A stretch of DNA of 64,000 nucleotides from Doryteuthis pealeii (lineage: Eukaryota; Mollusca; Cephalopoda; Myopsida; Loliginidae). A model generated the notes under the pieces. That model saw only the letters and a list, made by a program, of their open reading frames with translations, searched no databases and was not told the DNA's origin. The stretch's first letter is position 1; the number at the start of each line of letters is the position of its first letter. The position numbers and the translations under genes are program-made. Shown here one piece after another: positions 46,126 through 57,836 of the stretch. Location of the stretch: NCBI GenBank assembly GCA_023376005.1, contig CM042145.1, forward strand, positions 19,270,431 to 19,334,430. Direction: 5' to 3'.

Positions 46126-46466
46126 CCGATGCGTGTGATCCGGAACAGGATGTGGAAACAACACCGACAAGAAAACAGCTGTACAGCCACCTGCCAACAT
46201 ATCACCCAAACCATCCGAGTAAGACGGACAAGACACAGCAGACACTGCTGGAGAAACAAGGACGAACTCATAAGTGATGTCCTCCTGTGGAAGCCAGCAC
46301 ATGGGCATGCCAGGGTGGGCGCGACCAGCAAGACATACATTGACAGCCTCTGTGCGGATACAGGATGCTGCATAGAGGACCTCCGAGAATGATGAGTGAT
46401 AGGGACAGATGGAGAGAGATATGGATATCGTGCTAACAGTGCGACATGATGATGATGATGATTTCT
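46126..46466 (+). pseudogene. RTE-like retrotransposon 3' end with (ATG)n tail, copy 2
   Basis: It encodes QHITQTIRVRRTRHSRHCWR, then NKDELISDVLLWKPAHGHAR, then KTYIDSLCADTGCCIEDL, with frame breaks upstream and just before the (ATG)n tail (46446-46463). It is closer to the copy at 52903-53486 than to the palindrome copies (WKPAHGHA, CADTGCCIE). It is 5'-truncated and joined to repeat T. Confidence 0.85.
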
Positions 46467-46539
46467 CACTAATGCCTCCTTGGTTTTATAAATAATGGAC
46501 ACTGAGACATGAAACTTAGTGAACATATCAACTCTATGA

Positions 46540-46840
46540 AGATATATGAGGGTAGACCCAAAGGTAAGGTCCCCAAAATATTTAGAAATCACAGAAACGT
46601 TTATTGTTTATTGGCAATGATGTTTACATCATTTTAAAGTTTGAATATGTATCTATTTTTTGACATAATTGCCATGTCAATCAATACACTTTTGTAGGCA
46701 CTGTGACAATTTTTGTATGCCCATATTATACCAGCTCGCCACATGTCATTGGGAAGCTTGTCATCATTGCAAACTCCCTACATCAATTGTGGACATTTTT
46801 GACATCCATGCATGTCTCACCATACACTTCTGTTTACTGG
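46540..46840 (-). pseudogene. Possible mariner-like transposase 3' end
   Basis: The minus strand shows frames resembling the C-terminus of a mariner transposase (SVLIDMAIM..., then SKYFGDLTFGSTLI) followed by a TIR-like gggtagacccaaaggtaagg at 46549-46568. It is badly frameshifted, with no DDD catalytic motif in view. This is recognised from memory of mariner C-termini, so treat it as tentative. Confidence 0.4.
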
Positions 46841-46964
46841 TAATAAATTTCAATCAGTTTAATGCCTTTTGCATTCAAAAACCTTTTTTTTGTGTGTGGT
46901 GTGTGTGGGTCTTACCCCTCCCAAGGGATACAGCCAGAGGTTAAGATAAAATTAAAATAAAAAA

Positions 46965-47245
46965 ATAACAAACTCCCATGAGCCTTCACAGATGAACCCT
47001 CCAAAGTGTTGTGAAAAAGGATCCCTTCCGGCTCCCAAGATAATCTCTTGGCCATTTCAAGTTAAGCCTTAACTGTGTCTAGTCACTACTACTGGCAATG
47101 GAGATATTTCCTTGTCACATGGTGGCTATGACCAGTGAATAAAGCCTAAATCATAAAACCACCTTTTGAGTTTTTCTCTTCCTTTTTCTTTCCTGAATTT
47201 CTTTTCAGCACGACCACCAAATATGATGGGGTTAAAAGCAAACCT
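46965..47245 (+). mobile_element. Repeat R, copy 3 (uninterrupted)
   Basis: aataacaaactcccatgagc ... ctggcaatggagatatttcc ... aataaagcctaaatc ... gcacgaccaccaaatatgat. It is the closest relative of the 24570-25115 copy but without the telomere-loop insert, so it is the best empty site in the window. Confidence 0.7.
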
Positions 47246-47352
47246 AAGAACATGCACAAGGAATAACCACAACCACCATTTAAACAAAAAACACAAACCT
47301 CTTGTAACCCATATGTATTCTAAGCCCTGCTGCAGGCAATTAAATTTTTTTA

Positions 47353-47595
47353 GGACCATATGACCTTTAGGCACCCCTTTTTGATCTCGATTAAGAAAGG
47401 CATGTTTTTCATTTACACCGTCAATTTCCGGTATTTTAACAGACAATTTTTAGATTCTTTTTAAATTATATAAACTAACCCCTAACCTTAACCCTACCTT
47501 AACCCTAACCCTAACAAACAACCGGATAGTGTAAATGAAAACATGTCCTTTCTTAATCGAGATCAAAAAGGAGTGCCTAAAGGTAATATGGTCCA
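47353..47595 (+). mobile_element. Telomere-loop foldback, family A, copy 2
   Basis: The arms ggaccatatgacctttaggc ... tttccggta and inverse ... ggtaatatggtcc surround a loop of CCCTAA-like units (47478-47512). The flanks atttttt on both sides look like a target-site duplication. The termini are ggaccatatgac rather than cggaccaagtta, which marks a subfamily. Confidence 0.85.
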
Positions 47596-47772
47596 TTTTT
47601 TATTGGTTTTATTAGTGTACAATGATTTGATTCAAGGCTCAACATGATTTTATTCTTCACTTTGATGTTGATATTTTCTTAACTAAGTATCCAAAGTTTT
47701 TAAATGAATCGTACTTTTTGAGAAACATTAAAATATAAAAAATAAGCTTTCTTTTACCAACTGGATCTATTT

Positions 47773-48043
47773 TTAACTCTTTGACTACCAAATTTCCCCC
47801 ACAGTTGTACCAAATTTTCTTGGTATTTTTTTACCTTTATGATGGGATATTTCAAAATTCATTATCTACTGACCTCAGAATTCATTCTATTCAATAAAGT
47901 CCTATTATTATTGTAATCTGTGTTCACATAGTGATTTTTCAGAGTAAACAAGCGACATGTGTGAGAGCCACTGCCAGTAGTTTACAGTAGGATCACATAG
48001 TGGAGAAGTTGCTGTGAGTGGCTTAAAGTAGACAAAGAGTTAA
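47773..48043 (+). mobile_element. TTAA-flanked MITE, copy 3
   Basis: ttaactctttgactac ... gtagacaaagagttaa with an extra stretch of about 40 bp (47884-47926) absent from the other copies. Its right flank aaccaacctgtttata is the same as the right flank of the 23717-23959 copy, so either the element is longer than its TIRs or the flank was duplicated with it. Confidence 0.8.
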
Positions 48044-48067
48044 AACCAACCTGTTTATACAATAACT

Positions 48068-48077
48068 NNNNNNNNNN
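48068..48077. other. Assembly gap, 10 N
   Basis: A run of ten N follows aataact. The true gap size and order are unknown, and the window should not be treated as continuous across this point. Confidence 1.
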
Positions 48078-48084
48078 GTTTATC

Positions 48085-48380
48085 CTAATTCTCACTATTG
48101 GCAATGAACTTTTAGCTTTCATTTTTTTCCTCCCCAAAATATACATCCTGTTTAAAAATGACTTGTCATCTTTTGTTAATTGTTATATTATGAACTGTTT
48201 GACAATATTTTAACTTGTAAGCTGTTATTATGTTGGTTTTTTTTACTGTGTAACTGACACATTTTTTTTTTTTAATTAGCCAGAACCAATCCCAGAGCAA
48301 AAGAAAAATGTGTACTTTTCAATGATTTTATGGTCAAACTTATCCACACAAGTTATAAATAATCCAAAGACTTGAACTGT
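48085..48380 (+). repeat. Dispersed repeat G, copy 1
   Basis: cctaattctcactattggca, tacatcctgtttaaaa, gctgttattatgttggtttt and attagccagaaccaatccca recur, diverged, at 51630-51885, with the first word also at 51005-51025. Unclassified. Confidence 0.6.
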
Positions 48381-48424
48381 CTTTTGGTAATGAAAGGTAA
48401 TGCTGTATTTCGATGATTTATAAG

Positions 48425-49130
48425 ACACTTATAAGATGGACCTCAATTTGGGCAGGTATTTAAAATAAATAAATAAACAGCTTTAAACTATGAATGTCAG
48501 GTGAAGGGTTTTCATAGCTTGATAAGATGGACCACAATTTGGGCAGGTATTTAAATAAATACAGGTTTAAACTATGAATGTTAGGTGAAGGCTTTTCATA
48601 GCTTGATAAGATGGACCACAATTTGGGCAGGTATTTAAGATAAATAAACAGGTTTAAACTATGAATGTTAGGTGAAGAGTTTTCATATCTTGATATGATG
48701 GACCTCAGTTTAGGAAGGTACTTAAAATGAATAAATAAAAAGCTTTAAACTATGAATGTTAGGTGAAGGGTTTTCATAGCTTGATAAGATGGACCACAAT
48801 TTGGGCAGGTATTTAAGATAAATAAACAGGTTTAAACTATGAATGTTAGGTGATGCTTTTCGTGGGTTGATAAGATGGACCTCAATTTGGGTAGGTATTT
48901 AAAATGAATAAATAAACAGGTTTAAACCATAAATGTTAGGTGAAGGGTTTTCATGGGGTGATAAGATGGACCACAATTTGGGCAGGTATTTAAAATAAAT
49001 AAACGGCTTTAAACTATGAATGTTAGGTGAAGGGTTTTCATAGCTTGATAAGATGGACCACAATTTGGGCAGGCATTTAAAATGAATAAATAAACAGCTT
49101 TAAACTATGTATGTCAGGGGAAAGGTTTTA
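48425..49130 (+). repeat. 84-91-bp tandem array, about 8 units
   Basis: gataagatggaccacaattt recurs near 48431, 48521, 48605, 48692, 48783, 48869, 48960 and 49047. Each unit also has gggcaggtatttaa, tttaaactatgaatg and ttaggtgaagggttttcat. Unit length varies because of aaataaataaat-type internal simple sequence. Confidence 0.95.
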
Positions 49131-49439
49131 CCTGACATCTGTAACCTGCCCCACTAACACGTAATTTTCAAAGTTTCATATGTATTCAGATGCTTATTAA
49201 ATCCCAATATTTTAGATTTAAAAACCTTTATAGGTTTGTTTATGTATATGCATAGTTAAGTTTGGTTTTGGTTTGGTTTAATGGCTTATCAACCCTGTGG
49301 GTTAATTAATGCCATATCCTTCTTTTTTTTTTGTATACATGATTTGAATAGGATTTCTTTGTAAGTAAATAATTTGTTTTTAAACAAATTGTGAGACAAC
49401 AGTTAGTGAAACCATTATAAGATAAAAATGTTCTTATAA

Positions 49440-49890
49440 TAAGTTGGAAGGCTGAGAGTAGTCTTCCAACGTATATGTACATGAAATAAATCGACAAAGA
49501 AGTTATATATAATAACAAACATAGACTTTATTCTGTGAGTACGTGGAGAAAATACATACCTGACAGGTATACACATACTCATTACAAGGTACAGTAAGAT
49601 ATGGAGAACAGATACATGAATATACATAAAGAATGTAGGACTAAGTCCTAAAGAAGTGACACAGAGTTACATGTAGAAATAAGTCACTTACTAATAGTTT
49701 GCTGGGGGGCAAAGCCCCTCAGTTAAGGGGCAGAAGAACCAAGCACCTAACCCATGTACAATGGTTGCCGGACCGAGAGAAAGAGAGAGAGTTTCTCCCG
49801 GGCTGTTGTTTAAGTACAGCTGCCACCTATCAGCGAAAACCTGCAGCAAGGGAAGATAACCCTATAGAACCCATGTCCATCCCAACACCA
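49440..49890 (-). mobile_element. LTR-like remnant
   Basis: On the minus strand the order is a promoter-like region (gtacttaaacaacagcccgg), a c-rich region, ttagtaagtgacttatttc and an AATAAAG polyadenylation-like signal (about 49525). The layout and the word agtaagtgact echo the LTR at 11513-12032 (cagtaagtgacttc). The edges are not defined. Confidence 0.4.
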
Positions 49891-49934
49891 TTTTACTTTA
49901 TATGAGTATTTTTGTAGAACTCATTTTTTTATCT

Positions 49935-50050
49935 ATTTAATCCATAGATGGGACCCTAACAGGTACTACCACTCCAGGCCAGAGTGGACATGGGAGTAAT
50001 GATGATGAAGGGGTACTCCACATTCCCCAGAGTTCCAGAATTGGAAATTT
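49935..50050 (+). repeat. Dispersed repeat H, copy 1
   Basis: gggaccctaacaggtactac and ggacatgggagtaatg recur inverted at about 56400-56515 (ggtactact...actcccaggtcc). Unclassified. Confidence 0.6.
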
Positions 50051-50199
50051 ACCACTTGATGCAGTTTAAAATCATACCCAGGACACTAAAGCTCTGATTT
50101 TTTTTAATTATTTGCCATTTTATTAGTGGGTTTTGATTTTTTTTTTCTTTTAGTTTCCAGAAATGTTTAGAAAGTTTGGTTTGTTTGTTTGTTTTTTTT

Positions 50200-50561
50200 T
50201 AGTTTTTCCTTTGTAAAGGATTGTCTTTGGTTATATAAACAAAGTTTCCAGGGCATGCTGGTGCTGCTAAAATAGATAAATTTTCCTCATTTTTGTTTTT
50301 GTTTGGGCATATTTGTGCCTGGTATACAATGTTCTTGGATTTACACAAACCTCCAAGTGGACAGTCGCTTTTATTTTTACAATTGCAGTCAGTTTCATGT
50401 GTTATTTTATTGATGTTGTTTTTGTTTTTGGTAGTTTCTAAATTGTTTTTGTTGAACCCATTAATTATATGTATCATATAGTATACCATAGTAAGTAACT
50501 GTTGTATACCGCTTTCTTTACTTACTTCTATTCTTCTTCTAGCGTCTCTTCTGGACTTCAT
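50200..50561 (-). pseudogene. Penelope-like element remnant, Cys-rich linker before GIY-YIG
   Basis: The minus strand reads CNCKNKSDCPLGGLCKSKNI followed by VYQA (cysteines at residues 59, 61, 67 and 73 of a 120-residue open stretch). This C-x-C-x5-C-x5-C pattern with NIVY matches my knowledge of the linker that precedes the GIY-YIG nuclease in Penelope-like retroelements. The expected YIG motif does not follow, so the nuclease is missing or out of frame. Confidence 0.65.
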
Positions 50562-50899
50562 CTTGGGGACTTCGCGTCTGGTCTTCCATTGGAGATTTCT
50601 CTTTATCAGAAGCCTGTGTCATTGGTAGTTTTTAGATAATAACACAAGACTTCGATTTAACTTAGATCATATTCTATTCTGAAATCCCCACCAGACTACC
50701 TGTGCAGATTGAGTCGGCACCGTGCATAAAACGACTTACCACCATCGTGGCTTTGGCCGATCTGACTAAAACTCTTTCTAATCTAAACCGGAAGAGGGTC
50801 TTCTCCACCGATTCTCACGGTATCCACCGGAAGGTTAGGACTGAGGTCAAGCCTTGTCATTCAATCTTCAAGGCCGTGGGCTGCAACTTATAACAGCCA

Positions 50900-52900
50900 T
50901 TTTTATTTCTACACTACTGCACATAAATATTAGGAATCTAATAATTATGTAACAGTAACAAAAAATCACAAATTTTTAATTTGAGTTTATTCTTAACTAT
51001 TTAGCCTAATTCTCACTATTGGCAATCAAGTTTAAACTGTGGTGAGCCAGAAGTTAATGCTTTGAAAGCAGAAATAAAATGACGAAAATAAGAAGTCTGC
51101 GCATAGGATCATCACAAGTAGAAAGAAAAAAATAGAAATATTAAAAATTATAATTTTCAACCAATCAGAAGCGTTCATGCCTAAAAAAAAAAAGAAGTTT
51201 AAAAAAAGACTGATTTTGATTCTAGTTAGTCCTATAAAAGTGAAGGTTTTCGAAGAACAGTAGAGAAGACAAACTTATGCCTACCTGTTCCATGTTGCTT
51301 GACTCAGAAATATTTGTCTACCACTGAAGGTATTACAAGCTATATCTTTCTCTACAAGTTACTTCACTGCTGATATATAGAGCATTACCCTTTCTTTCTC
51401 ATTTGGAGGGAACTCAACACTTTCTTTTTCTAATTACATGAACTTTTAAAAAAGCATATTCTGCAGGACTTGGATCAGTATTTTTGACTATTGTAATCTA
51501 TTTGTTTTAATACACATATTACTTGTTGAATTTATGAGTTATTTGTTTTTCTGTCTTAATATATGTGACCTTATTATGTGTTTGTTGTAATTACCTATAC
51601 ATATATATATATATATATCCACTCATTACAACCACCATAAAACTTTCATTTCATTTTCTCTACTCCAAATTTTACATCCTGGTTAAAAGTAGCTCACCAT
51701 CTTTCGTCATTTGTTGAATGAGCTGTTATTATGTTTTTGCTTACTGTGTTTCTTAAAAATTAGCCAGAGCCTATCCCAGAGCAGAATTTTTCTTTTTTTT
51801 ATAAAAAAAGATAAGCTCACTCTGATCTTTTTGGTCAGGCTTATCCTAACAAATTGTAAAGAAATCAAAACCTTGAATAGGTCCTAATATATCAATCTAG
51901 CTTGTTCTATTAAATATACTAGCAATTATATGTACCCTCTGGGTGCAAGTATTTAATTCTTAATGTAATAAAATATTATATTAAATTAGAAAGGCTAATG
52001 AAACTAAATATGAATGCAGATACACAGATTCGAAACAGAGGGGGTATAATAAAAAAATAGGACAACTGAAACTTACTCTTTCATCACTCCTGTCCTTCAT
52101 TGCTAAATTTTCTTAATTTAAATTTTTAGTTAAAATAGGAAGTAAAGGATAAAATGACAGTTATTTCTTCTTGTTAATGGATTTATTTTAAGATTTATCT
52201 CAGAGATTTTTGCTCATATTCATTAAGATAAAACCAAACAATTAGAACAATAATACTAAGCACATATTCATTAAAATCAAATTTTTCGTATCAATATGCA
52301 AATTAGCCTTCTCGTTCACACTGTAAACTGCAATTTTGTTGTATATATAAATACAATGCATGTTATTATTATGTAGATATGGTCAACAGTATTAATAATG
52401 TAAAACAATCTTATTAATAATTGAGGTTTAAATAAAAATAAAATCATTGAGAATGTGACGTAAATAACAAAAGGAATAGTGACTTGAGTAGTGATATAGT
52501 TTCGGTTACAGACATACGAACACACAATCTCCATTATAATAAGATATATATTATAATTACAACTGATATTATTAAGATAATTAAGATACAACTGATATCA
52601 TTATTTCAAACAACTGATAATTATTTCACATTAATTATAAATTAATATTATAGTATATATTAAGGTTTTTATTTCTAGATAAAACAGAAAATACACTTTT
52701 TAGTTTTACATAGTTTTATGTGTTTTTCAACTTAGGAGCGGCCACTTGGTCGATTTTTTGCTTTGTGTTGTGAGCTCAAATTTGAGGTACAAGCAAGCTT
52801 CAGATATGCTTATGTTGATAAGTTTACAAAAAATATCAAAGTTTCCAAATTTATTATGCCAAAGAAAGATATCATTTATAAAAAAACAAAAAACATTAAA
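50900..52900. other. AT-rich sequence, no gene recognised
   Basis: It holds repeat G copy 2 (51630-51885), a TA run at 51601-51618 and otherwise unassigned AT-rich DNA. No exon-like frame or RNA gene was seen. Confidence 0.5.
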
Positions 52901-52902
52901 AC

Positions 52903-53486
52903 ATATTACAGCATATAGATACTTAGGTAGTAACATCTCCTCCACAGAAAACGATGTTAGTGCACGTATAAGAAAGGCATGGTCTGCTATAAATAAATTA
53001 TCGGTCATATGGAAATCCAATCTCACAGATAAGTTAAAGAGACAGTTCTTTCAGGCTGTTGTCATGTCAATACTGCTGTATGGCTGCAGCACCTGGACCC
53101 TAACGAAGCGACTAGAGAATAAACTAGATGGGAGCTACACAAGAATGCTGCGTGTGATCCTGAACAAGACGTGGAACAACACCCCATAAGAAAACAGCTA
53201 TACGGCCACCTGCGACATATCACCCAAACCATCCAAGTAAGATGGACAAGACACGCAGGACACTGCTGGAGAAGCAAGGACAAACTCATAAGCGACGTCC
53301 TCCTGTGGAAGCCAGCCCATGGGCACGCCAGTGTGGGCCGACCAACAAAGACGTACATTGACCAGCTCTGTGCAGATACAGGATGCTGCATAGAGTACCT
53401 CCCGAGAATGATGAGTGATAGGGATGGATGGAGAGAGATTGTCATGGATATCCGTGCTAACAGCACGACATGATGATGATGATGAC
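52903..53486 (+). pseudogene. RTE-like retrotransposon 3' end with (ATG)n tail, copy 3 (longest)
   Basis: It reads AYRYLGSNISSTENDVSARI, RKAWSAINKL, WKSNLTDKLKRQFF, SILLYGCSTWTLTKRLENKL and RMLRVILNKTW, then shifts frame near 53175 into RKQLYGHLRHITQTIQVRWT, AGHCWRSKDKLISDVLLWKP, KTYIDQLCADTGCCIEYL and DRDGWREIVMDI, and ends at an (ATG)n tail (53470-53486). The YLGS and LLYGC motifs belong to the end of the RT domain. With one frameshift it is the least damaged of the four copies. The endonuclease and catalytic RT motifs are absent. Confidence 0.9.
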
Positions 53487-53599
53487 AGCATATAATTCAT
53501 TACATTCCCTTTTATTATCAGGCAATACCGTGCTATTTTTCTTATTAAAAAAAAAAAAAGACGTAAAAAAAATTTTTTTGGGGGGTGACTGGAATGGAT

Positions 53600-53725
53600 T
53601 AATGGCATTTCAGTTTATTTCAATAGGGAAAATTGATTTGATATACAAGGAAATTGAGTTACGAGCAGAACACATTAAGCTCGTAAGTCAAGGTTCCACA
53701 AATGATGAATGCAATCTATAAATTG
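53600..53725. repeat. Dispersed repeat end (tcaatagggaaaattgattt)
   Basis: The segment ttcaatagggaaaattgat ... ttacgagcagaa ... aagctcgtaagtcaaggttc resembles the terminal sequence of a widespread DNA-transposon-derived repeat I have seen in several animal genomes. The classification is uncertain. Confidence 0.35.
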
Positions 53726-53840
53726 TCCCAATGTTCTTTGTTGGCAGTTAAGTATATGTGCAATCTAACAGAACAAATATTTACAAAAGTTGTGAACTAG
53801 TCAGACAAGAATTCACAGATTTACAAAAAAAACACTAAGT

Positions 53841-54590
53841 ACAGTTATATGCTAATATAATCTTATTGGTCTGGTGCAAGTGTATTTCTGTTTGTTAACA
53901 GGCTATCGATTAAACATGTCTAATAAAATTATTAGATAATTATAATATTACATTCTAATAATCTTTAGCTAATAATTATCTAATAATATTTTATCTAATA
54001 AAATATCAAATATTATAATATTAAGATATTATCTATATAAAATATTATAATATTAAAATATCATAGTGTTAAAATATTATAATATAAATATTATCAAACT
54101 TATCATTATATGATTATATTAAATATAATTATATTAAATATAATTATATAAATATAATTATATTAAATAATGTATTTGAATAATATTAAAATATTAGAAT
54201 ATTATAATGTTAAAATATTATAATATTAAATAATATTATTAAACTTATCATTATATAATTATATTAAATAATATATTTAAATAATATTAAAATATTAGAA
54301 TATTAAAATATTATAATATTAAAATATCATAATGTTAAAATATATTATCATAATATATAAAATATCATAATGACCATTTATTATATTAAATATTATAATA
54401 TTAAAATATCATAATGACCATTTATTATATTAAATATTATAAATATTAAAATATTATCTAATAATTTTCTAATGATTATTAGATAATTATAAAAACTGTG
54501 TACAGTTATATGCTAATATAATTTTATTTGTCAGGTGTAAGCGTATTTTTATTTATCAACGGGCTATCTGATAAACCTGTCTAATAAAAA
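53841..54590. repeat. AT minisatellite bracketed by about 90-bp direct repeats
   Basis: Direct repeats acagttatatgctaatataa ... aacatgtctaataaaa (53841-53932) and the same at 54501-54590 flank about 570 bp of (ATTATAATATTAAA)-like sequence that is nearly all A and T. Local units such as aaaatatcataatgaccatt recur at about 54359 and 54404. The content has strong hairpin potential. Confidence 0.85.
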
Positions 54591-54627
54591 AAAAAAAAGA
54601 AAAGAAAAGTTGGCAGAGTGATCTATT

Positions 54628-54800
54628 GTCAGTAACAACCTGAAAGTTAGGGAGTCTATCCCCTTTTCGTTAACGCTAGACCAGGAAGATTATTTTTGCT
54701 GAGCTGTAGTGCCAAACCAACCATCAGCTCCCCACTTTACCACACAAATCAGATTACCTAAACTGTGGTATTCATGCACTGAGTTGGCGTTAAGCAGAAC
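54628..54800 (-). mobile_element. SINE S2, 5'-truncated copy
   Basis: agggagtctatccccttttc, ggagattattt-like and accatcagctcc words are shared with 61243-61480. The tRNA head is missing here. Confidence 0.6.
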
Positions 54801-54879
54801 TCTGTAGTTTATCCAAACGTATTTATTCTTTTTATAGTCTGTCTTGTCTAGCATCTTTTCTAGGAATAAAAGATTTTTT

Positions 54880-55160
54880 GGACCATATGACCTTTAGGCA
54901 CCCCTTTTTGATCTCGATTCAGAAGGACATATTTTTCATTTACACCGTCAATATCCGGTTGTTTTGTTAACAGACGGTTTTTAGAGTTTTTTTTTTATTA
55001 TAAAACTAACCCCTAACCCTAACCCTAACTCCTAACCCTAATCCCTAACCCTAATCCCTAACCCTAACCCCTAACAAACAACCAGATATTGAATGTGTAA
55101 ATGAAAAACATGTCCTTCTGAATCAAGATCAAAAGGGGGTGCCTAAAGGTCATATGGTCC
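54880..55160 (+). mobile_element. Telomere-loop foldback, family A, copy 3
   Basis: ggaccatatgacctttaggc ... caatatccggttgttttgtt, then a loop of about ten CCCTAA-type units at 55010-55075 (alternating ccctaac and ccctaat), then the inverse arm ending ggtcatatggtcc. The flanks atttttt (left) and atttttt (right) are a likely target-site duplication. Confidence 0.9.
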
Positions 55161-55419
55161 GATTTTTTAAATTACTGTTTCTCTTTGAATTTGCTGCTCT
55201 GCCCTCTCCACTGTGTATTCCTGCACTGACTGACCTACAGCTTAAAAAAAAAAAGAGAAGAAAAAAAAAGAAAAGAAAAAAAAAGAAGATTTATATGATG
55301 GTTCATAATAGTAAGTAGATAAAAGGGCTTTTAGTGTAACTATTAATATAATTAAAATCTTCATAGATCTCTTTTAATTATTGTTGCTGAAAGAAAGGAG
55401 ACTGAAATTTCTTGCTAGT

Positions 55420-55429
55420 TATGTATACG

Positions 55430-55461
<32 letters not shown>

Positions 55462-55561
55462 TATGAGAGTAAGTAAACAAACAATGTGTTTATTTGATAT
55501 GGCTTTTTATTTGATTTTGACAATTTTTGGAGGATATGACTTCAATTAAGCACATATCCTC

Positions 55562-55605
<44 letters not shown>
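55420..55605. repeat. (TACA)n and (TA)n microsatellites with a foldback end between
   Basis: tacatacatacatacata at 55431-55455, then agtaaacaaacaatgtgttt ... acttcaattaagcacatatc (related to the end of the 44455-44825 foldback), then (TA)n at 55566-55604, followed by actagcaaaagtaccc. Confidence 0.75.
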
Positions 55606-55606
<1 letters not shown>

Positions 55607-56040
55607 TAGCAAAAGTACCCAGTCCCTGACTGGACTTTTTAAAAAAATTAGGAACACCAGAGAGGGAGGGAGAAAGAGAAAATGGGAGTAAGAGAGAGAA
55701 TATAATTTATCAAATTTTTAAAAAGAGAGGAAAATGATTAATCAAATTTTAAAAATCGCTGATAATTCGTATAGTACAATGTTTGTTTAATTTAAGGAAA
55801 TATTTTTCTTTTTGTTTACATCTAAAATATCATTTTTTTAAATGTATTCCTAAACTTGAGTGTTTTAAAATATATTTTTTTTCAAAACCTTTTGTATATA
55901 TGACACAAACTTAAATTCAATTGCTTGTTGCGTTAAAGTGATAAAAAATAAATTCGTTTAGTTTATTTTCTTTTTTTACAACCTAAAAAAGTAACAATTT
56001 AAAGGAGGTATGTATTAAACTTCCTTATTTATTTAGGTCT
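55606..56040. other. Unassigned AT-rich sequence
   Basis: It starts with actagcaaaagtacccag next to the (TA)n tract, as often seen at one end of a dispersed retroelement. The rest has no recognisable feature. Confidence 0.4.
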
Positions 56041-56530
56041 GTCGGCTGGGACTGTACAATACGCCGACTGCTCCTCTGTTGAGGAGTAAGAGCTCCTTCC
56101 AATTGGGCCACCTGTAAGCCTTGGGTGGCGACCCGTGATGCTTATGGACGGAATCCTGGTGGCTGAGCAATCCATGACATGTTACACTCCACTTTGATCC
56201 TTACTTGGGCTAGGTCAATCGGAAAGGCCCTCATCCCGATCAATCGTCTGGTCCCATCAAGCCCTAGAACCTATATGATTATTATACTGACCGTATTGCT
56301 CTGGCAAACTACCATCCCTTTTTATCATAGATGTGCTAAAAGGTGGTTGCTGAGGGTCTTAGTGTCTTGGGTATGATGTTAATCTGCCTCTTGTGGCGAG
56401 GTTCCCATTCTGGAGTTTTTAGAAGTGTGGATTATTCCTGTATTGCCATTACTCCCAGGTCCACTTTAGCCTGGAGTAGTAGTACCTGTTAGAGTCCCAC
56501 CTATGGGGTAAATGAATAAAAAATGAGTTT
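56041..56530 (-). repeat. Dispersed repeat H, copy 2
   Basis: 56400-56515 matches 49935-50050 in reverse complement. The region to its left is GC-richer (ccaattgggccacctgtaag, cctcatcccgatcaatcgtc) than its surroundings and probably belongs to the same element. No domain is recognised in any frame. Confidence 0.5.
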
Positions 56531-57571
56531 AAAAAGACCCACTAATAATGAATAAAATAAAACACCATCCAATAATAATGAATAAAACAAACAGGGCTTC
56601 AGCATTAAATCACTCAAGGGTTGTAAAATGTTGTAAAATCCATGTGTCTTTATTTGTAGAAAAATTTCTTGTAACATACAGATTCATTCGAAAGTGTTCG
56701 TTTGACGATAAACAAAGCTTTCTTTTTGTTGTTTACATGTTTGAAACAATCATGATAGAAAAGGTATTCATTTAATGTAAAAATAAATGCTAAGAATTAA
56801 ATATTTACAATTGTCTGTATTACAATTTTTTTTCGGGGGGGGGGGGGGTTATAATAGTGTTTTATTTATTCATTTATTTATTTATTTATTCTAAAACTCT
56901 TTTGTACACATGACAAATTCAGTTCTTAATTCCTTCTTGGAGAATTTATCAGTTTAATTTATTTCCTTCTTTAACCCCGAAAAGTAACAAAGCTAATGAT
57001 TAAACATTTCCTTATTTGTTGTTAGACTATTTCGTGTATTTATTTAATAATGTTTATTTCATGAATAGTTTCTTTCAAAAAAGATTTTAGTTATACTGAT
57101 TATTCGAAAATGAAAGTATTATTAAAAAAAAAAGTTGAGTTATCGTTAAATGTTTTCGTTTGATTTGTTATTTAATTCGCTGTAAAAAATAATTCAATGC
57201 ACAAAAACACATACAAATTACATATTTAGAAAGATTATTTTATTTCATTTCTAACCAAATGAATATTTCTAAGATAGAAATAAAAAGATTGCGATAAATA
57301 AGATTTGATTTTTCGTTAAAAAAAATCCTACTTTTGCTGTCCGAAGCAAAATATTTTACCCTTCCATTATGGAGGATGAAATGAAGTGTCTTTTACCACT
57401 TTGTAGTAAAAGGTATGAAATGAGACAGAGACGATTTAAGACACGACTTCTTTTATTCAAGTCATAGTACAGAGAGCAGGAGAAAGGATAGAGGATCACG
57501 TGACTGTGCACGAGATCAGAACGAGACAAGAACAAAGATGATGTAAAGGGGACAACTCATCACAGAGAGTA
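56531..57571. other. AT-rich sequence, no gene recognised
   Basis: Short frames only, a G run at 56836-56848, and an (ATTT)n run near 56860-56890. 57405-57560 contains ttcttttattcaagtcatag, on the minus strand a possible AATAAA signal, which may be an LTR end. Confidence 0.5.
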
Positions 57572-57836
57572 CCATCAATGAGGCATTAAAACTTGCCAGT
57601 GATTATATTTCTATATCAGATAACAAAATTAATATTACTAAGCACTACCAGAAAACACTACTATACTTTAACAAAGAATTATGGATTAAAAAAGATACTC
57701 GTGGAAATTTTTCGACAATCCCATGAGGGCCTACAATGGGGTCGAGATATGCGAATTAATAGGTTGTTTGTTATTACATAACCTCAACAGCATCATTGAC
57801 CCCTGTAATCATGGCTTCTATCGTGCTGATGGACTG
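57572..57836 (+). pseudogene. Penelope-like element RT fragment, part 1
   Basis: It reads EALKLASDYISISDNKI, KTLLYFNKELWIKKDTRG, then after a frameshift RAYNGVEICELIGCLLLHNL and HGFYRADGL. This follows the order known from Penelope-like RTs (a W-I-K-K block, an M-x-x-Y-x-G-x-E-x-C-E-L-x-G block, then the catalytic YRDDG box). Here the box reads YRADG, so a catalytic aspartate is lost. The frame then runs into unrelated sequence at about 57836. Confidence 0.75.

Noticed and set aside
53062..53608. Open frames of about 135 codons on the minus strand opposite the non-LTR tail
   Set aside because: These are antisense shadows of the RTE-like C-terminal coding sequence, which matches a known family on the plus strand.
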